Shown in pieces: positions 17,552 to 25,466 of a stretch of DNA of 64,000 nt. A program made the translations under genes and the position numbers. Each line of letters opens with the position of its first letter. The stretch's first letter is position 1. Source of the stretch: Halorientalis sp. (GTDB lineage: Archaea > Halobacteriota > Halobacteria > Halobacteriales > Haloarculaceae); contig NZ_JAQCNH010000019.1 in assembly GCF_028275115.1 (NCBI RefSeq), positions 1 to 64,000 on the forward strand, in the 5' to 3' direction. The notes below the pieces were generated by a model that saw only the letters and a program-made list of their open reading frames with translations, ran no database searches and was not told where the DNA came from.

Positions 17552-18202
17552 TCACCCAAGAAGAGCGTTCAGCAGGCGGGACTCGACCTTTCTGAGAATC
17601 TCACCGACAGTGCCCGGGGCTACGTCGACTTCCTCAGCGATGTCGTCGTACGTGACCTGGCGCGGCGTGTCGTAGTAGCCCATTCGCACGGCGATTTCGG
17701 CGACCTCGCGCTGTCGGCTAGTGAGCCGCGAGAGAAGCCGCTCGTTTTCCGGCGCGTAGTCGCCCAACTTCTGTAGTTCGACCGTAATCCCCTCGGGGAC
17801 GGCGTCCATCGCCTCGCGAATCTGGTCCTCGTCGCCGACGACCGTCAGCCTGATACCGCCGTTGCCGCCGAATTCGATCGGGAAGTCCGGGACGATCTGG
17901 TACGTGTGGGGCAGTTCCAGCAGGCCCGTGAGCATCTCGTTGGACTCCAGATGCGCGTAGGTGATAATCCGGTCTTGCATCGGCGAGACCTGGTAGGTGA
18001 TGAGTTCGGGGACGTACTCGGCGGCGAACTCGATGACCTCGCGGTCGCCGCTGAGTTCGTACATCGTCGTCACCGTCCCGTCGTCGAGCAACTCCATCTG
18101 GAGAATACGCTCGTTCTCGATGCCCGGTGCCTGCTGGATGCGCCGCTCGATGGGGTGAATCCACCCGCGGTCCGGCGTCAACAGGCCCTCGACGTATCTC
18201 AT
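17552..18202 (-). CDS. Bat-type helix-turn-helix transcriptional regulator
   Basis: 216 aa. The N part is the bacterio-opsin-activator type sensor-like domain (GTVTTMYELSGDREVIEFAA, YEVxP-like strands). The C part is the HTH_10 domain: LTSRQREVAEIAVRMGYYDT then PRQVTYDDIAEEVDVAPGTV GEIL split across the recognition helix. These are DNA-binding regulators special to haloarchaea; the target is unknown. ATG 18202 begins MRYVEGLLTP. Its neighbour purB starts 55 bases upstream of its 5' side on the same strand, so read-through is possible. Confidence 0.88.
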   Translation of the reverse strand: MRYVEGLLTPDRGWIHPIERRIQQAPGIENERILQMELLDDGTVTTMYELSGDREVIEFAAEYVPELITYQVSPMQDRIITYAHLESNEMLTGLLELPHTYQIVPDFPIEFGGNGGIRLTVVGDEDQIREAMDAVPEGITVELQKLGDYAPENERLLSRLTSRQREVAEIAVRMGYYDTPRQVTYDDIAEEVDVAPGTVGEILRKVESRLLNALLG

Positions 18203-18256
18203 TTGCTCAGTGATTGCGCCCGACCAGCATATGCGTTTGGTACCGACAGTGCCACC

Positions 18257-19645
18257 TCACCCGTCTAACTCCCCGACCAGTCGGTCACCGACGCCGACGT
18301 ACCCGGCTGGCGTCAGGGCTGTCAGTTCCTCGCGGACGTCTTCGCTCACGTCCAGGTCGGCGAACAGGTCGCGGAAATCCGCCAGCGTAACCTGGCGACC
18401 GCGCGTGAGTTCTTTCACTCGCTCGTAAGCGTCCGTGTGGCCCTCCCGGCGGAGGATGGTCTGGACGGCTTCACCGATGATTTCCGGCGTCGCCTCCAGG
18501 TCGTTGCGCATCACCTGCTCGTTCGGGACGACCGTCGTCAGCCCCCGCTCACACTTCCGGTAGCCGACGAGACAGTGAGCCAGTGCTGCGCCGACGTTGC
18601 GCTTGACCGTCGAGTCTGAGAGGTCTCGCTGGAGCCGCGACGTCGTGACGTAGTCGCCGAGAAAGACCAGGTCGGCGTTGGCCTTCGAGAGGTTCCCTTC
18701 GCTGTTCTCGAAGTCGATCGGATTGACCTTGTGGGGCATCGTCGAGGACCCAGTCTCGCCGGCGGTAGCCTCCTGCCCGAGGTACCGGTCGGAAACGTAC
18801 AGCCACACGTCCAAATCGAGGTCGAGCAGGATGTTGTTCGCGCCCCGGAGCGCGTCGAACAGCGTTTCGAGGTCGTCACAGGGGTTGACCTGTGTGGCAA
18901 GCTCCGTGTGGTCGAGGCCCAGTCCAGTCACGAATCGCTCGGCGAAGGCGGGCCAGTCCACGCTGGGATAGGCAGCGTCGTGGGCGGCGTATGTGCCAGA
19001 GGCACCTGCGAGCTTGCCGGAGAGCCCGTCTGTCGCGCGCTCGATGCGTCCGAGCGCCCGGCCGAGGCGAGCGGCGTAGACGGCCATCTCCTTGCCGAAG
19101 GTCGTCGGGGTCGCTGGCTGGCCGTGGGTGCGGGCGAGCATCGGGACGTCGCGGTGGTCGCGGGCCAGCTTTGCCAGTGCGTCCCGCACGTCACGGAGTG
19201 CGGGCACCAGCACCTCCTCGACGGCTGGCTTGACCAGCAGCCGGTGGGCGAGGTTGTTCACGTCCTCGCTCGTGAGCCCGAAGTGAATCCACTGTGCCGC
19301 CTCAAGTTCTTCGGGCAGGTGTTCCCGCACGAAGTACTCGACGGCCTTCACGTCGTGGTTGGTCGCCGAGTAATCCTTCCAGCCCTGCGTTTCGAGAGCC
19401 TTCACCACCTCGGCGTCTCCCTCGTCGAACTCCGTATAAAGGGCCTGCAGGTGACCGCGCTGGTCGGCGTCGATTTCGAGGGGGGTCGCGTCGAGGCCGG
19501 CCAGTGCGAGCAGGTACTCGACTTCGACGCGCACGCGGGCGCGGACCAGCGCCTGTTCGCTCGCGTGGGGAACGAGCGGTTCGGTGTAGCGGGCGTACCG
19601 CCCGTCCAGCGGCGAGACGGCGGAAAGCGGACTGCGGTCTGTCAT
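18257..19645 (-). CDS. purB: adenylosuccinate lyase
   Basis: 462 aa, full length. The fumarase/aspartase-superfamily signature is GSSTMPHKVNPIDFENSEGN with the catalytic Ser loop. HFGLTSEDVNNLAHR and LARTHGQPATPTTFGKEMAV carry the general acid/base His residues. It acts twice in purine synthesis, making AICAR and AMP. The start is ATG 19645 (MTDRSPLSAVSPLDGRYARY). A CCCCTTTGGG element about 30 bases upstream resembles a haloarchaeal promoter. It is divergent from purNH, so purine genes flank the same intergenic region. Confidence 0.95.
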   Translation of the reverse strand: MTDRSPLSAVSPLDGRYARYTEPLVPHASEQALVRARVRVEVEYLLALAGLDATPLEIDADQRGHLQALYTEFDEGDAEVVKALETQGWKDYSATNHDVKAVEYFVREHLPEELEAAQWIHFGLTSEDVNNLAHRLLVKPAVEEVLVPALRDVRDALAKLARDHRDVPMLARTHGQPATPTTFGKEMAVYAARLGRALGRIERATDGLSGKLAGASGTYAAHDAAYPSVDWPAFAERFVTGLGLDHTELATQVNPCDDLETLFDALRGANNILLDLDLDVWLYVSDRYLGQEATAGETGSSTMPHKVNPIDFENSEGNLSKANADLVFLGDYVTTSRLQRDLSDSTVKRNVGAALAHCLVGYRKCERGLTTVVPNEQVMRNDLEATPEIIGEAVQTILRREGHTDAYERVKELTRGRQVTLADFRDLFADLDVSEDVREELTALTPAGYVGVGDRLVGELDG

Positions 19646-20108
19646 ACCCGTCGATGGGCGACTCCGGCCCAAAGGGGTGTCGAAGCCTGGCGGCGACGCG
19701 AGCTTCCCAGACACCCCACCAGCACCGGGGTCGCCACCCGGGCCCGAGCACTCGCGTCGACGGCGCTGACGCGCCGAGCGAGGACGCGCTGGTCGTCGAC
19801 CCGCCACGAGCGAACGCGAAGCCCTACCCGTGGCGCTCGCTCCATCGAGAATTACACGAAATAAAATTACATCACTCTCTCTGAACGCTGTAAGATTCAA
19901 ACGGCTAAATTAGAAACGATAATAAGCAATCGCTCGTAAACTGCCGGTGGGGAGTCTGTCACCCCCACCAAGGTTCACTCTACGCCTGCCCTCGCGTCCC
20001 CGAACCCCTACGTCTCCCCTCGCCCCTCCGTCCCCTTTCGACCGGATTCGGAGAGCCACGGCTGAGCGATTCGCAACGCCTTTGCGCCCGGACCGCGCCC
20101 CTCCGCAT
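19646..20108. promoter_or_regulatory. divergent promoter region between purB and purNH
   Basis: 463 bases without a supported gene. Positions 19850-19935 are markedly AT-rich and hold TATA-like strings on both strands (for example minus-strand TTTTATTTC near 19862-19870). A CAACGCCTTTGCGCC element at 20075-20089 sits about 25 bases before the purNH ATG. One minus-strand frame (19642-19845) begins just after the AT-rich TATA and ends in an ATGA overlap with purB; see findings. Confidence 0.4.
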
Positions 20109-21722
20109 ATGAAGCTAGCGGGCATGGCCAGCAACCGCGGCCGCAATCTCGTGAACGTCCACGACCTGGCACCGGGCGGAGCCGAACTCGCCGTCGTCCT
20201 CACTAACAGCGAGGACGCGCCGGTCGTCGAGAAGGCCGAGAAGCGTGGTATTCCGACAGAGACGGTCGTCCAGCACGACGACGAGAGCCGACGCGAACAC
20301 GAACGACGTGTCGTCGAGGCGCTCGACGACTACGACTTCGACCTCGTCTGTCTCGACGGCTACATGCGCGTCCTCTCGGACACGTTCTTACAGCCGATGC
20401 CGACCACCCTGAACGTCCACCCCTCCCTGCTGCCCGCCTTCCCAGGCATGGACGCGTGGGGCGACGCTCTGGAGTACGGCGTCGACGTGATAGGCTGTAC
20501 CGTCCACGCCGTCACGAACGCCGTCGCGGAGGACGGCTCGCTGATCGAGGACGAGATCGACGGCGGCCCAGTCCTCGCTCAGGAACCGGTCCCTGTCTAC
20601 GAGGGCGACGACGAAGCGGCCCTAAAAAAGCGCGTCCTCTACCAGGGCGAGATGAAAGCGTATCCGCGCGCTGTCAGGTGGTTCGCACAGGACCGCGTCG
20701 AGATCGACTGGGAGAACAATCTGGTTCACGTCGAGGACGACACCGGTGGCGAGTTGCCGGAGCGACGGGTCACCAGCGAGGACCGCCACGCCGAACTGCG
20801 CTACGGGGAGAACCCCCATCAGGACGCGGCGCTGTACGCCGACCCGACCTGCGAGGAGGCCAGCGTCGTCTCGGCCGACCAGTTGAACGAGGGCGCGAAG
20901 GGGATGTCCTACAACAACTACAACGACACGGACGCCGCCCTGGACATCGTCAAGGAGTTCGACGAGCCAGCGGCCGCGGTCATCAAGCACACGAACCCCG
21001 CGGGGTGTGCCACTGCCGACACGCTCGCCGAGGCCTACGCCGACGCCCTCGCCACCGACCCCAAGAGTGCCTTCGGCGGTATCGTCGGCTTGAACCGCGA
21101 GTGCGACGAGGAAACCGCGGCACAGATCGTCGACTCGTTCAAGGAGGTCGTCGTCGCGCCCGGCTACACCGACGACGCTCTCGACACTCTCTTACAGAAG
21201 GAGAATCTCCGTGTGCTGGACGTGAGTGATGCGTACGACGTGACCGAACCCGTTACCGAAAAAGACCTCGTCGGCGGCACGCTCGTGCAGGAACGGGACA
21301 CCCAGGCCCCCACTCGCGCGGACCTGGAAGTGGTCACCGAGCGCGAACCCACCGACGAGCAACTCGAATCCCTGCTGTTCGCCTGGCAGACGGTCAAACA
21401 CGTCAAATCCAACGCCATCCTGTTCGCGACGGGCACGGAAACTGTCGGCGTCGGTGCGGGACAGGTCTCCCGGGTCGACGCCGTCGAGATCGCGAAAATG
21501 AAAGCCGAGAAAGACGCCGAGGGCAAGTCGGCCGCGGGTGCGGTCATGGCCTCGGACGCCTTCTTCCCGTTCCCTGACGGGATCGAGGCCGCCGCCGAGG
21601 CCGGTATCGAGGCGGTCGTCCAGCCCGGCGGCTCGGTCAACGACGACGACGTGATCGCGGCCGCGGACGAACACGACATGGCGATGGTGTTCACAGGCAG
21701 TCGGGCGTTTCGACACGACTGA
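20109..21722 (+). CDS. purNH: PurN-PurH fusion: GAR and AICAR formyltransferases
   Basis: 537 aa bifunctional purine enzyme. Residues ~1-190 are a PurN-type formyltransferase with GMASNRGRNLVNV, LNVHPSLLPAFPG (catalytic Asn and His) and the Asp of DEIDGGPVLAQEPV. Residues ~210-537 are the AICAR transformylase half of PurH, with LRYGENPHQDAALY, VIKHTNPAGCA (catalytic Lys-His), SDAFFPFPDGIEAAAEAGIE and VVQPGGSVNDDDVI. The IMP cyclohydrolase domain of bacterial PurH is absent; in archaea that step belongs to PurO. This fusion is known in haloarchaea. Start ATG 20109. Confidence 0.93.
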   Translation: MKLAGMASNRGRNLVNVHDLAPGGAELAVVLTNSEDAPVVEKAEKRGIPTETVVQHDDESRREHERRVVEALDDYDFDLVCLDGYMRVLSDTFLQPMPTTLNVHPSLLPAFPGMDAWGDALEYGVDVIGCTVHAVTNAVAEDGSLIEDEIDGGPVLAQEPVPVYEGDDEAALKKRVLYQGEMKAYPRAVRWFAQDRVEIDWENNLVHVEDDTGGELPERRVTSEDRHAELRYGENPHQDAALYADPTCEEASVVSADQLNEGAKGMSYNNYNDTDAALDIVKEFDEPAAAVIKHTNPAGCATADTLAEAYADALATDPKSAFGGIVGLNRECDEETAAQIVDSFKEVVVAPGYTDDALDTLLQKENLRVLDVSDAYDVTEPVTEKDLVGGTLVQERDTQAPTRADLEVVTEREPTDEQLESLLFAWQTVKHVKSNAILFATGTETVGVGAGQVSRVDAVEIAKMKAEKDAEGKSAAGAVMASDAFFPFPDGIEAAAEAGIEAVVQPGGSVNDDDVIAAADEHDMAMVFTGSRAFRHD

Positions 21723-21901
21723 CTGGCTTTTCACTTCCCGAGTTTACCAGGGGGTCTTCGGGACAGCATCGAAGCCCCGGGCAGAATCCGTGGCAGAACA
21801 CCGACCGGGACGGAGGCCGTGACTCGATGGGCAGCCCCGAGCAGTGATCGCAACGCGAAGTCGAAACCGGCGGTGGTGCTCGGCTCCGTGGTCGGTGTCG
21901 G

Positions 21902-21981
21902 TCAGGCGTCGGCCGACATGTCGGTCATCTCGTAGCCGACGATGAGCTTCATGATCTCCTCGGTGCCGTCGGGAATCGTCA
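21902..21981 (-). pseudogene. 3' remnant of an acyl-CoA dehydrogenase gene
   Basis: The last 25 codons read TIPDGTEEIMKLIVGYEMTD MSADA and stop. This matches the end of the intact acyl-CoA dehydrogenase at 23315 (PIPDGTTEIQKLIVGKEITG), including the IPDGT-EI motif. Upstream of the Thr the homology is lost because tnpB sequence on the other strand begins there (about 21978). The remnant is thus the tail of a second, diverged paralog whose body was removed or replaced. Confidence 0.75.
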
Positions 21982-22274
21982 GTCCCGAGTGCGGAGAGCG
22001 CGAAGCGACGATTCGCCGCGAGGATTCGTTGACGTGCCCGTGTGGATTCGAGGGGCACGCTGACCCTGTGGCTTCAGAATCGTTCTTGAGACGGCAGAAC
22101 AACGAACTCGGGGCGATGGCACGCCCTGTGTATGTTAAGTGGAACAATCACGAATGGCGGGACCACCAGACCCCGCCCTCCATTGCGCTGGAGACAACGG
22201 CCAACGAGGAATACACAGACCAGAGTACCGCGTCTAGCGGGAATATCGCTCTCGGAGAGGCTCAGAACGACTGA
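21978..22274 (+). mobile_element. 3' end of an IS200/IS605-family tnpB (remnant A)
   Basis: The frame reads SPECGEREATIRREDSLTC then PCGFEGHADPVASESFLRRQ, the second half of the zinc finger and tail of a haloarchaeal TnpB (OrfB) protein. It then has MARPVYVKWNNHEWRDHQ and a Ser/Thr/Asn-rich end, typical of these proteins as I recall them. The first zinc Cys is changed to Ser (SPEC for CPEC). RuvC-like catalytic segments are missing, so it cannot act. It abuts the acyl-CoA dehydrogenase remnant. Confidence 0.7.
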
Positions 22275-22283
22275 GGCTCCCAC

Positions 22284-22322
22284 GGGAGGAATCCTCGCCC
22301 TTCAGCCCGGGGAGGATGTCAC
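22284..22322 (+). mobile_element. right-end hairpin of the IS200/IS605 element
   Basis: Directly after the tnpB stop lies GGAGGAATCCTC followed by CCTCGCCCTTCAGCCCGGGG and AGGATGTCA. Both stretches can fold: GAGGA/TCCTC, and CCTC-CCC against GGGGAGG with a bulge. Haloarchaeal IS1341-type elements end in a CGCCCTTCAG...GAGGATGTCA right end of this form. In active elements this region also forms the 3' scaffold of the omega RNA used by TnpB. Confidence 0.6.
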
Positions 22323-22800
22323 GACGTGGCTCGTCCGCGAGTACGACGCCGTATTCGTCGAGGACTTGGACCCGAAGCGGATGCTGGAACAGTCGCACAA
22401 CGCTCACAACAAGCAGGATACGGCGTGACGACAGTTCATCACTCTCCTCAATACAACGCCGACCTGTGTGACTGTCAGGGCAAGCAGGTCGAAGCGCGAC
22501 GTACCACGAAAGAGTGTGCGTCGTGTGGCGTGGAGACGGCGAAGCCCACTGGGTCGGGGAACGCTCCCGTCCGTCGTATGGGTTCGAGACGGATAGAGAT
22601 GCGAACGCGACAATGAACGCCCTACAACGCGGCTTTTCTGAACTGGGCTGGGATGGCCCGAAGACACGCCCGTAGAGACTACGCTCCTACGGACACGACT
22701 CCGGTGTCTGCAAGTCACGTCGTAGAAACGGGAAGCCTCGGGGTTGTACGGAAGACTCCGCTTTCCGTGATGGCGAGAGACGACGTCTCTCGAACCACTT
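22323..22800 (+). mobile_element. second, multiply frameshifted tnpB remnant (remnant B)
   Basis: Three frames must be joined to read it: REYDAVFVEDLDPKRMLEQS and HNAHNKQDTA, then a shift to the ADLCDCQGKQVEARRTTKEC and ASCGVETAKP zinc-finger segment, then FETDRDANA-like text, then TDTTPVSASHVVETGSLG near 22700-22740. These are in-order pieces of the C half of a haloarchaeal TnpB. Stop codons and shifts break it, so it is dead. It starts immediately after the right end of remnant A. A 9-base inverted repeat (CGAGAGACG-A-CGTCTCTCG) lies at 22774-22792. Confidence 0.7.
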
Positions 22801-22871
22801 GACCCCGAGGCGATTCACACTGGGACCGACTGCCGCAAACGTAATACGCTGGCACCCGTAGCCGCGGGCAA

Positions 22872-23318
22872 ATGAATCGACCGAACCTCCGCGGGCGCGT
22901 TCCCGAGACGATCGCCGCACGGCTGCCGGGCGGAGAGTCCGACGGTGCGGGGAACGTGGCAGGTAACTCGAGTGACGACGGTGTGGCCGACGAGGCAGAC
23001 GGCTCCGGTTCTCGGCGATGGACGACGCTACTTGCCCTCTCCGGACTGGGACTGGCGGCACTCGGTGTCGGTCTCCGGTACGCCCTCGACGGTCGCAGTG
23101 ATAGCGAGACCGACGCCGCGACCGAGACGGGAACCGACGTGACCGACGAGACGCTCGAGGCGAGTGCGGACACCGGTGACGGCAACGAGAACACAGACGA
23201 CGACGGGCCGCCGCGGATCGCGCCAGCGGTCGGGATGGTCGCGCTGGTCGGAATACGGCTGTTCGTCGAGCGTGTCAGAAAACAGTACGCCGACGCCACG
23301 AACGGAGCCGCGGGTTAG
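22872..23318 (+). CDS. acidic membrane protein of unknown function
   Basis: 148 aa with one clear helix in the middle (WTTLLALSGLGLAALGVGLR) and a second near the end (APAVGMVALVGIRLFVERV), separated by a Thr/Glu/Asp-rich linker. The N part has a basic start then a Gly/Asp-rich region. No family is recognised. The last 4 bases overlap the stop of the convergent acyl-CoA dehydrogenase gene. It stands between the tnpB remnants and the R2lox neighbourhood and is not obviously part of either. Confidence 0.6.
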   Translation: MNRPNLRGRVPETIAARLPGGESDGAGNVAGNSSDDGVADEADGSGSRRWTTLLALSGLGLAALGVGLRYALDGRSDSETDAATETGTDVTDETLEASADTGDGNENTDDDGPPRIAPAVGMVALVGIRLFVERVRKQYADATNGAAG

Positions 23319-24520
23319 TTGTAAGCGGACCGGCCCGTGATTTCTTTGCCGACGATTAGCTTCTGAATCTCCGTTGTCCCGTCGGGGATCGGCATGACAC
23401 GGGCGTCACGGAAGTAGCGTTCGAGGCGGTTCTCGGTCTTGAGTCCCTCGCCGCCCATCACCTGGAGAGCGTTCGAGGTTGCGTCGTGGGCCTTCTCGGC
23501 AGTATACCCTTTCGCCATCGAGGAGAGCAGGCGTGCGTCGCTATCGCCGTTCTCCAGCGATTCGACCGCCCGCCGCGAGAGCTGCCGGGACGTTTCGAGG
23601 TCCACCCGGATGTCGTAGAGCAGTTCCTGCACGAGCTGGTGTTCGGCGATCGGCTTGCCGAACGTCTCGCGCTCTTCGACGTAGTCGACGACCTCGTCGA
23701 ACGCCGCCTGCATGATGCCGACGGACATGAACGACATCCCGGTCCGCATGAACGAGAACGTCGCGTTCAGCGCCTTCTGCTCGAAGAATAGTTCCGCGAC
23801 CGAATCCGGGAACGGGACCACGTCGGTCAACTCGTTCCCGTCACGGAGCGCGTTGCCGATGATCGCCGACAGTTTGTTATCCTCCGGAACACGGACGCCG
23901 TCGAGGTACATCCGGCCGTTGTTGACGGCTTTCCAACCGATCTTGTTCAGCGTGTCCGCCTCGTAGTCCGAGTACTCGCGGTCGACTAGGAACATGTCCT
24001 GTGCGTCGTTTTCTTCGTCGTGAGCGACGACCAGTGAAACGTCCGCGATGGGTGCGTTGCCGACCCAGGTCTTCCCCCCTTCGAGGACGTACTCGTCACC
24101 CTCCTTGTGAGCGACGGTCCGTGGCTGGGCCGTATCGGAGCCACCCTCCGGTTCCGAGACCGCGAGCGAGCCGATACACTCGCCGGTTTCCAGTTTCGAC
24201 AGCTGGTTTGCCTGCGTCTCCTCGCTGGCAAAGCGAACGAACTGGGCAGGAAAGCCCATCATCAGTCCGACGTTGAGACTCGGCCAGTAGTAGCTGACCT
24301 CCTCACAGACGATGGCGAACTGACGCAGGTCACCGAAGAACTCCTCGACGGTATCCGGACTGAATCCGACGCCGAGTTCTTCGAGATCCTTCATATACTT
24401 CACCATCTCGTCGCGGGTAAACGGTTCCTGATCTGCTTCGTCGACGACTGGCTCGACTTCGCGCTGCAGATACGCACGCAACTCTTTCCGGAACGCCTCC
24501 TGTTGTTCAGTCAATTGCAT
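23315..24520 (-). CDS. acyl-CoA dehydrogenase
   Basis: 401 aa FAD enzyme of the acyl-CoA dehydrogenase family. IGSLAVSEPEGGSDTAQPRT is the first signature. GKTWVGNAPIADVSLVVAHD follows; family enzymes usually read K-x-(W/Y)-I-(T/S)-N here. The C domain has ETFGKPIAEHQLVQELLYDI and ALQVMGGEGLKTENRLERYF, and ends IPDGTTEIQKLIVGKEITGR. It would form a double bond in an acyl or isoprenoid-acyl thioester. The position of the catalytic base cannot be settled by eye. The start is ATG 24520 (MQLTEQQEAF). It is the last gene of the SCP2/ferredoxin/R2lox neighbourhood; a paralog's tail lies 1.3 kb away. Confidence 0.92.
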   Translation of the reverse strand: MQLTEQQEAFRKELRAYLQREVEPVVDEADQEPFTRDEMVKYMKDLEELGVGFSPDTVEEFFGDLRQFAIVCEEVSYYWPSLNVGLMMGFPAQFVRFASEETQANQLSKLETGECIGSLAVSEPEGGSDTAQPRTVAHKEGDEYVLEGGKTWVGNAPIADVSLVVAHDEENDAQDMFLVDREYSDYEADTLNKIGWKAVNNGRMYLDGVRVPEDNKLSAIIGNALRDGNELTDVVPFPDSVAELFFEQKALNATFSFMRTGMSFMSVGIMQAAFDEVVDYVEERETFGKPIAEHQLVQELLYDIRVDLETSRQLSRRAVESLENGDSDARLLSSMAKGYTAEKAHDATSNALQVMGGEGLKTENRLERYFRDARVMPIPDGTTEIQKLIVGKEITGRSAYN

Positions 24521-24692
24521 GGTTAATCGTGTTTGTTTGATCTGATGGATCGAGGGTGTCGTCTTCGACGCGTGTTGTCGGTCGGTAGTTCGGGACGTCG
24601 TCAAACCGAAACGAGTACGCTGTCCCGCGTGCTCGGGTCGGTGTCCACGTGATGTGCCTGTGGATAACTCCTGCTCGCAGCCACAACGGACG

Positions 24693-25256
24693 TTAGTTCG
24701 GGACGTTGTCCGTAATCTCGCCCATCACGGAGGCGAGCTGGGTGCCTTTCTGTACGGAGCCGTCCAACTCGTACTGCTGCTGCATGAAGCCCTGCACCGG
24801 GTCGATGCCGCCGGTGATGAGCCCGGTCAGCGTGTCGGCGGGACCGCTCAGCGTCAGGTCGGCGTCCGAAACCGTCCCGGAGCCGCCCGTGATGGTCTCC
24901 TCGCCGGCGTCGACGTCAAGGTGACCCTGCATCGGGCAGTCGTCGGCCTCGAAGTTGGCCGTGATGTCGGCGGCGATCTGGTCTTTGATGCCGGGGTTCT
25001 CCTTGACGAGCATATTGACGCCCGTCCAGAGCAGGTCCTGGAACTGGTCGCCGGCTTCCGGTTCCTCCTCGTAGAAACTCGCGATGTCGATGTCGTCCAT
25101 CCGGCCGATGACCTGTGCGAACAGTTCCGGGTTCTCGCCGACGAGTTCCGCTTCCTGTCCCTGGATATCCTCGAGCAGACCCGGCAGGTCGCCTTTGAGC
25201 TGTGCCTCGTTCTTGTCGAGTGTTCCCTCGACGCGTGTGATGAGTTCGTCTGACAT
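24693..25256 (-). CDS. SCP2-like sterol/lipid-carrier domain protein
   Basis: 187 aa, very acidic. The C half (residues ~75-187) resembles an SCP2 domain: FEADDCPMQGHLDVDAGEET, ITGGSGTVSDADLTLSGPAD, TLTGLITGGIDPVQGFMQQQ YELDG split as a helix and final strand. SCP2 folds bind acyl-CoA or other lipids in a hydrophobic tunnel. The N half is helical (DLPGLLEDIQGQEAELVGEN). ATG 25256 (MSDELITR) is chosen over 25268. A minus-strand TATA (25351-25360) lies about 95-100 bases upstream, giving its own promoter. Confidence in the fold is moderate because motifs are weak. Confidence 0.65.
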   Translation of the reverse strand: MSDELITRVEGTLDKNEAQLKGDLPGLLEDIQGQEAELVGENPELFAQVIGRMDDIDIASFYEEEPEAGDQFQDLLWTGVNMLVKENPGIKDQIAADITANFEADDCPMQGHLDVDAGEETITGGSGTVSDADLTLSGPADTLTGLITGGIDPVQGFMQQQYELDGSVQKGTQLASVMGEITDNVPN

Positions 25257-25350
25257 AGTTTCGCCCATTCCCCACCGGCACCCTGTGGCCGATGGCTACC
25301 ACTACATCTTCGCGCTATCCACCTGAGGCTACTCCGTCGCATGTGAGGCG

Positions 25351-25360
25351 GTTTTATATG
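25351..25360 (-). promoter_or_regulatory. TATA box upstream of the 187-aa SCP2-like gene
   Basis: CATATAAAAC on the minus strand is an excellent TATA box. Transcription would start near 25325, leaving a leader of about 70 bases before ATG 25256. Confidence 0.5.
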
Positions 25361-25466
25361 CCAGCACGGACACAATCCCATTTGTTGAACAACACGAAGG
25401 AAATTTGTCCACTGAGGGCTCTGAAACCGACCTTCGCGTATCGAGAAAATATTGGATTCCGGACAG

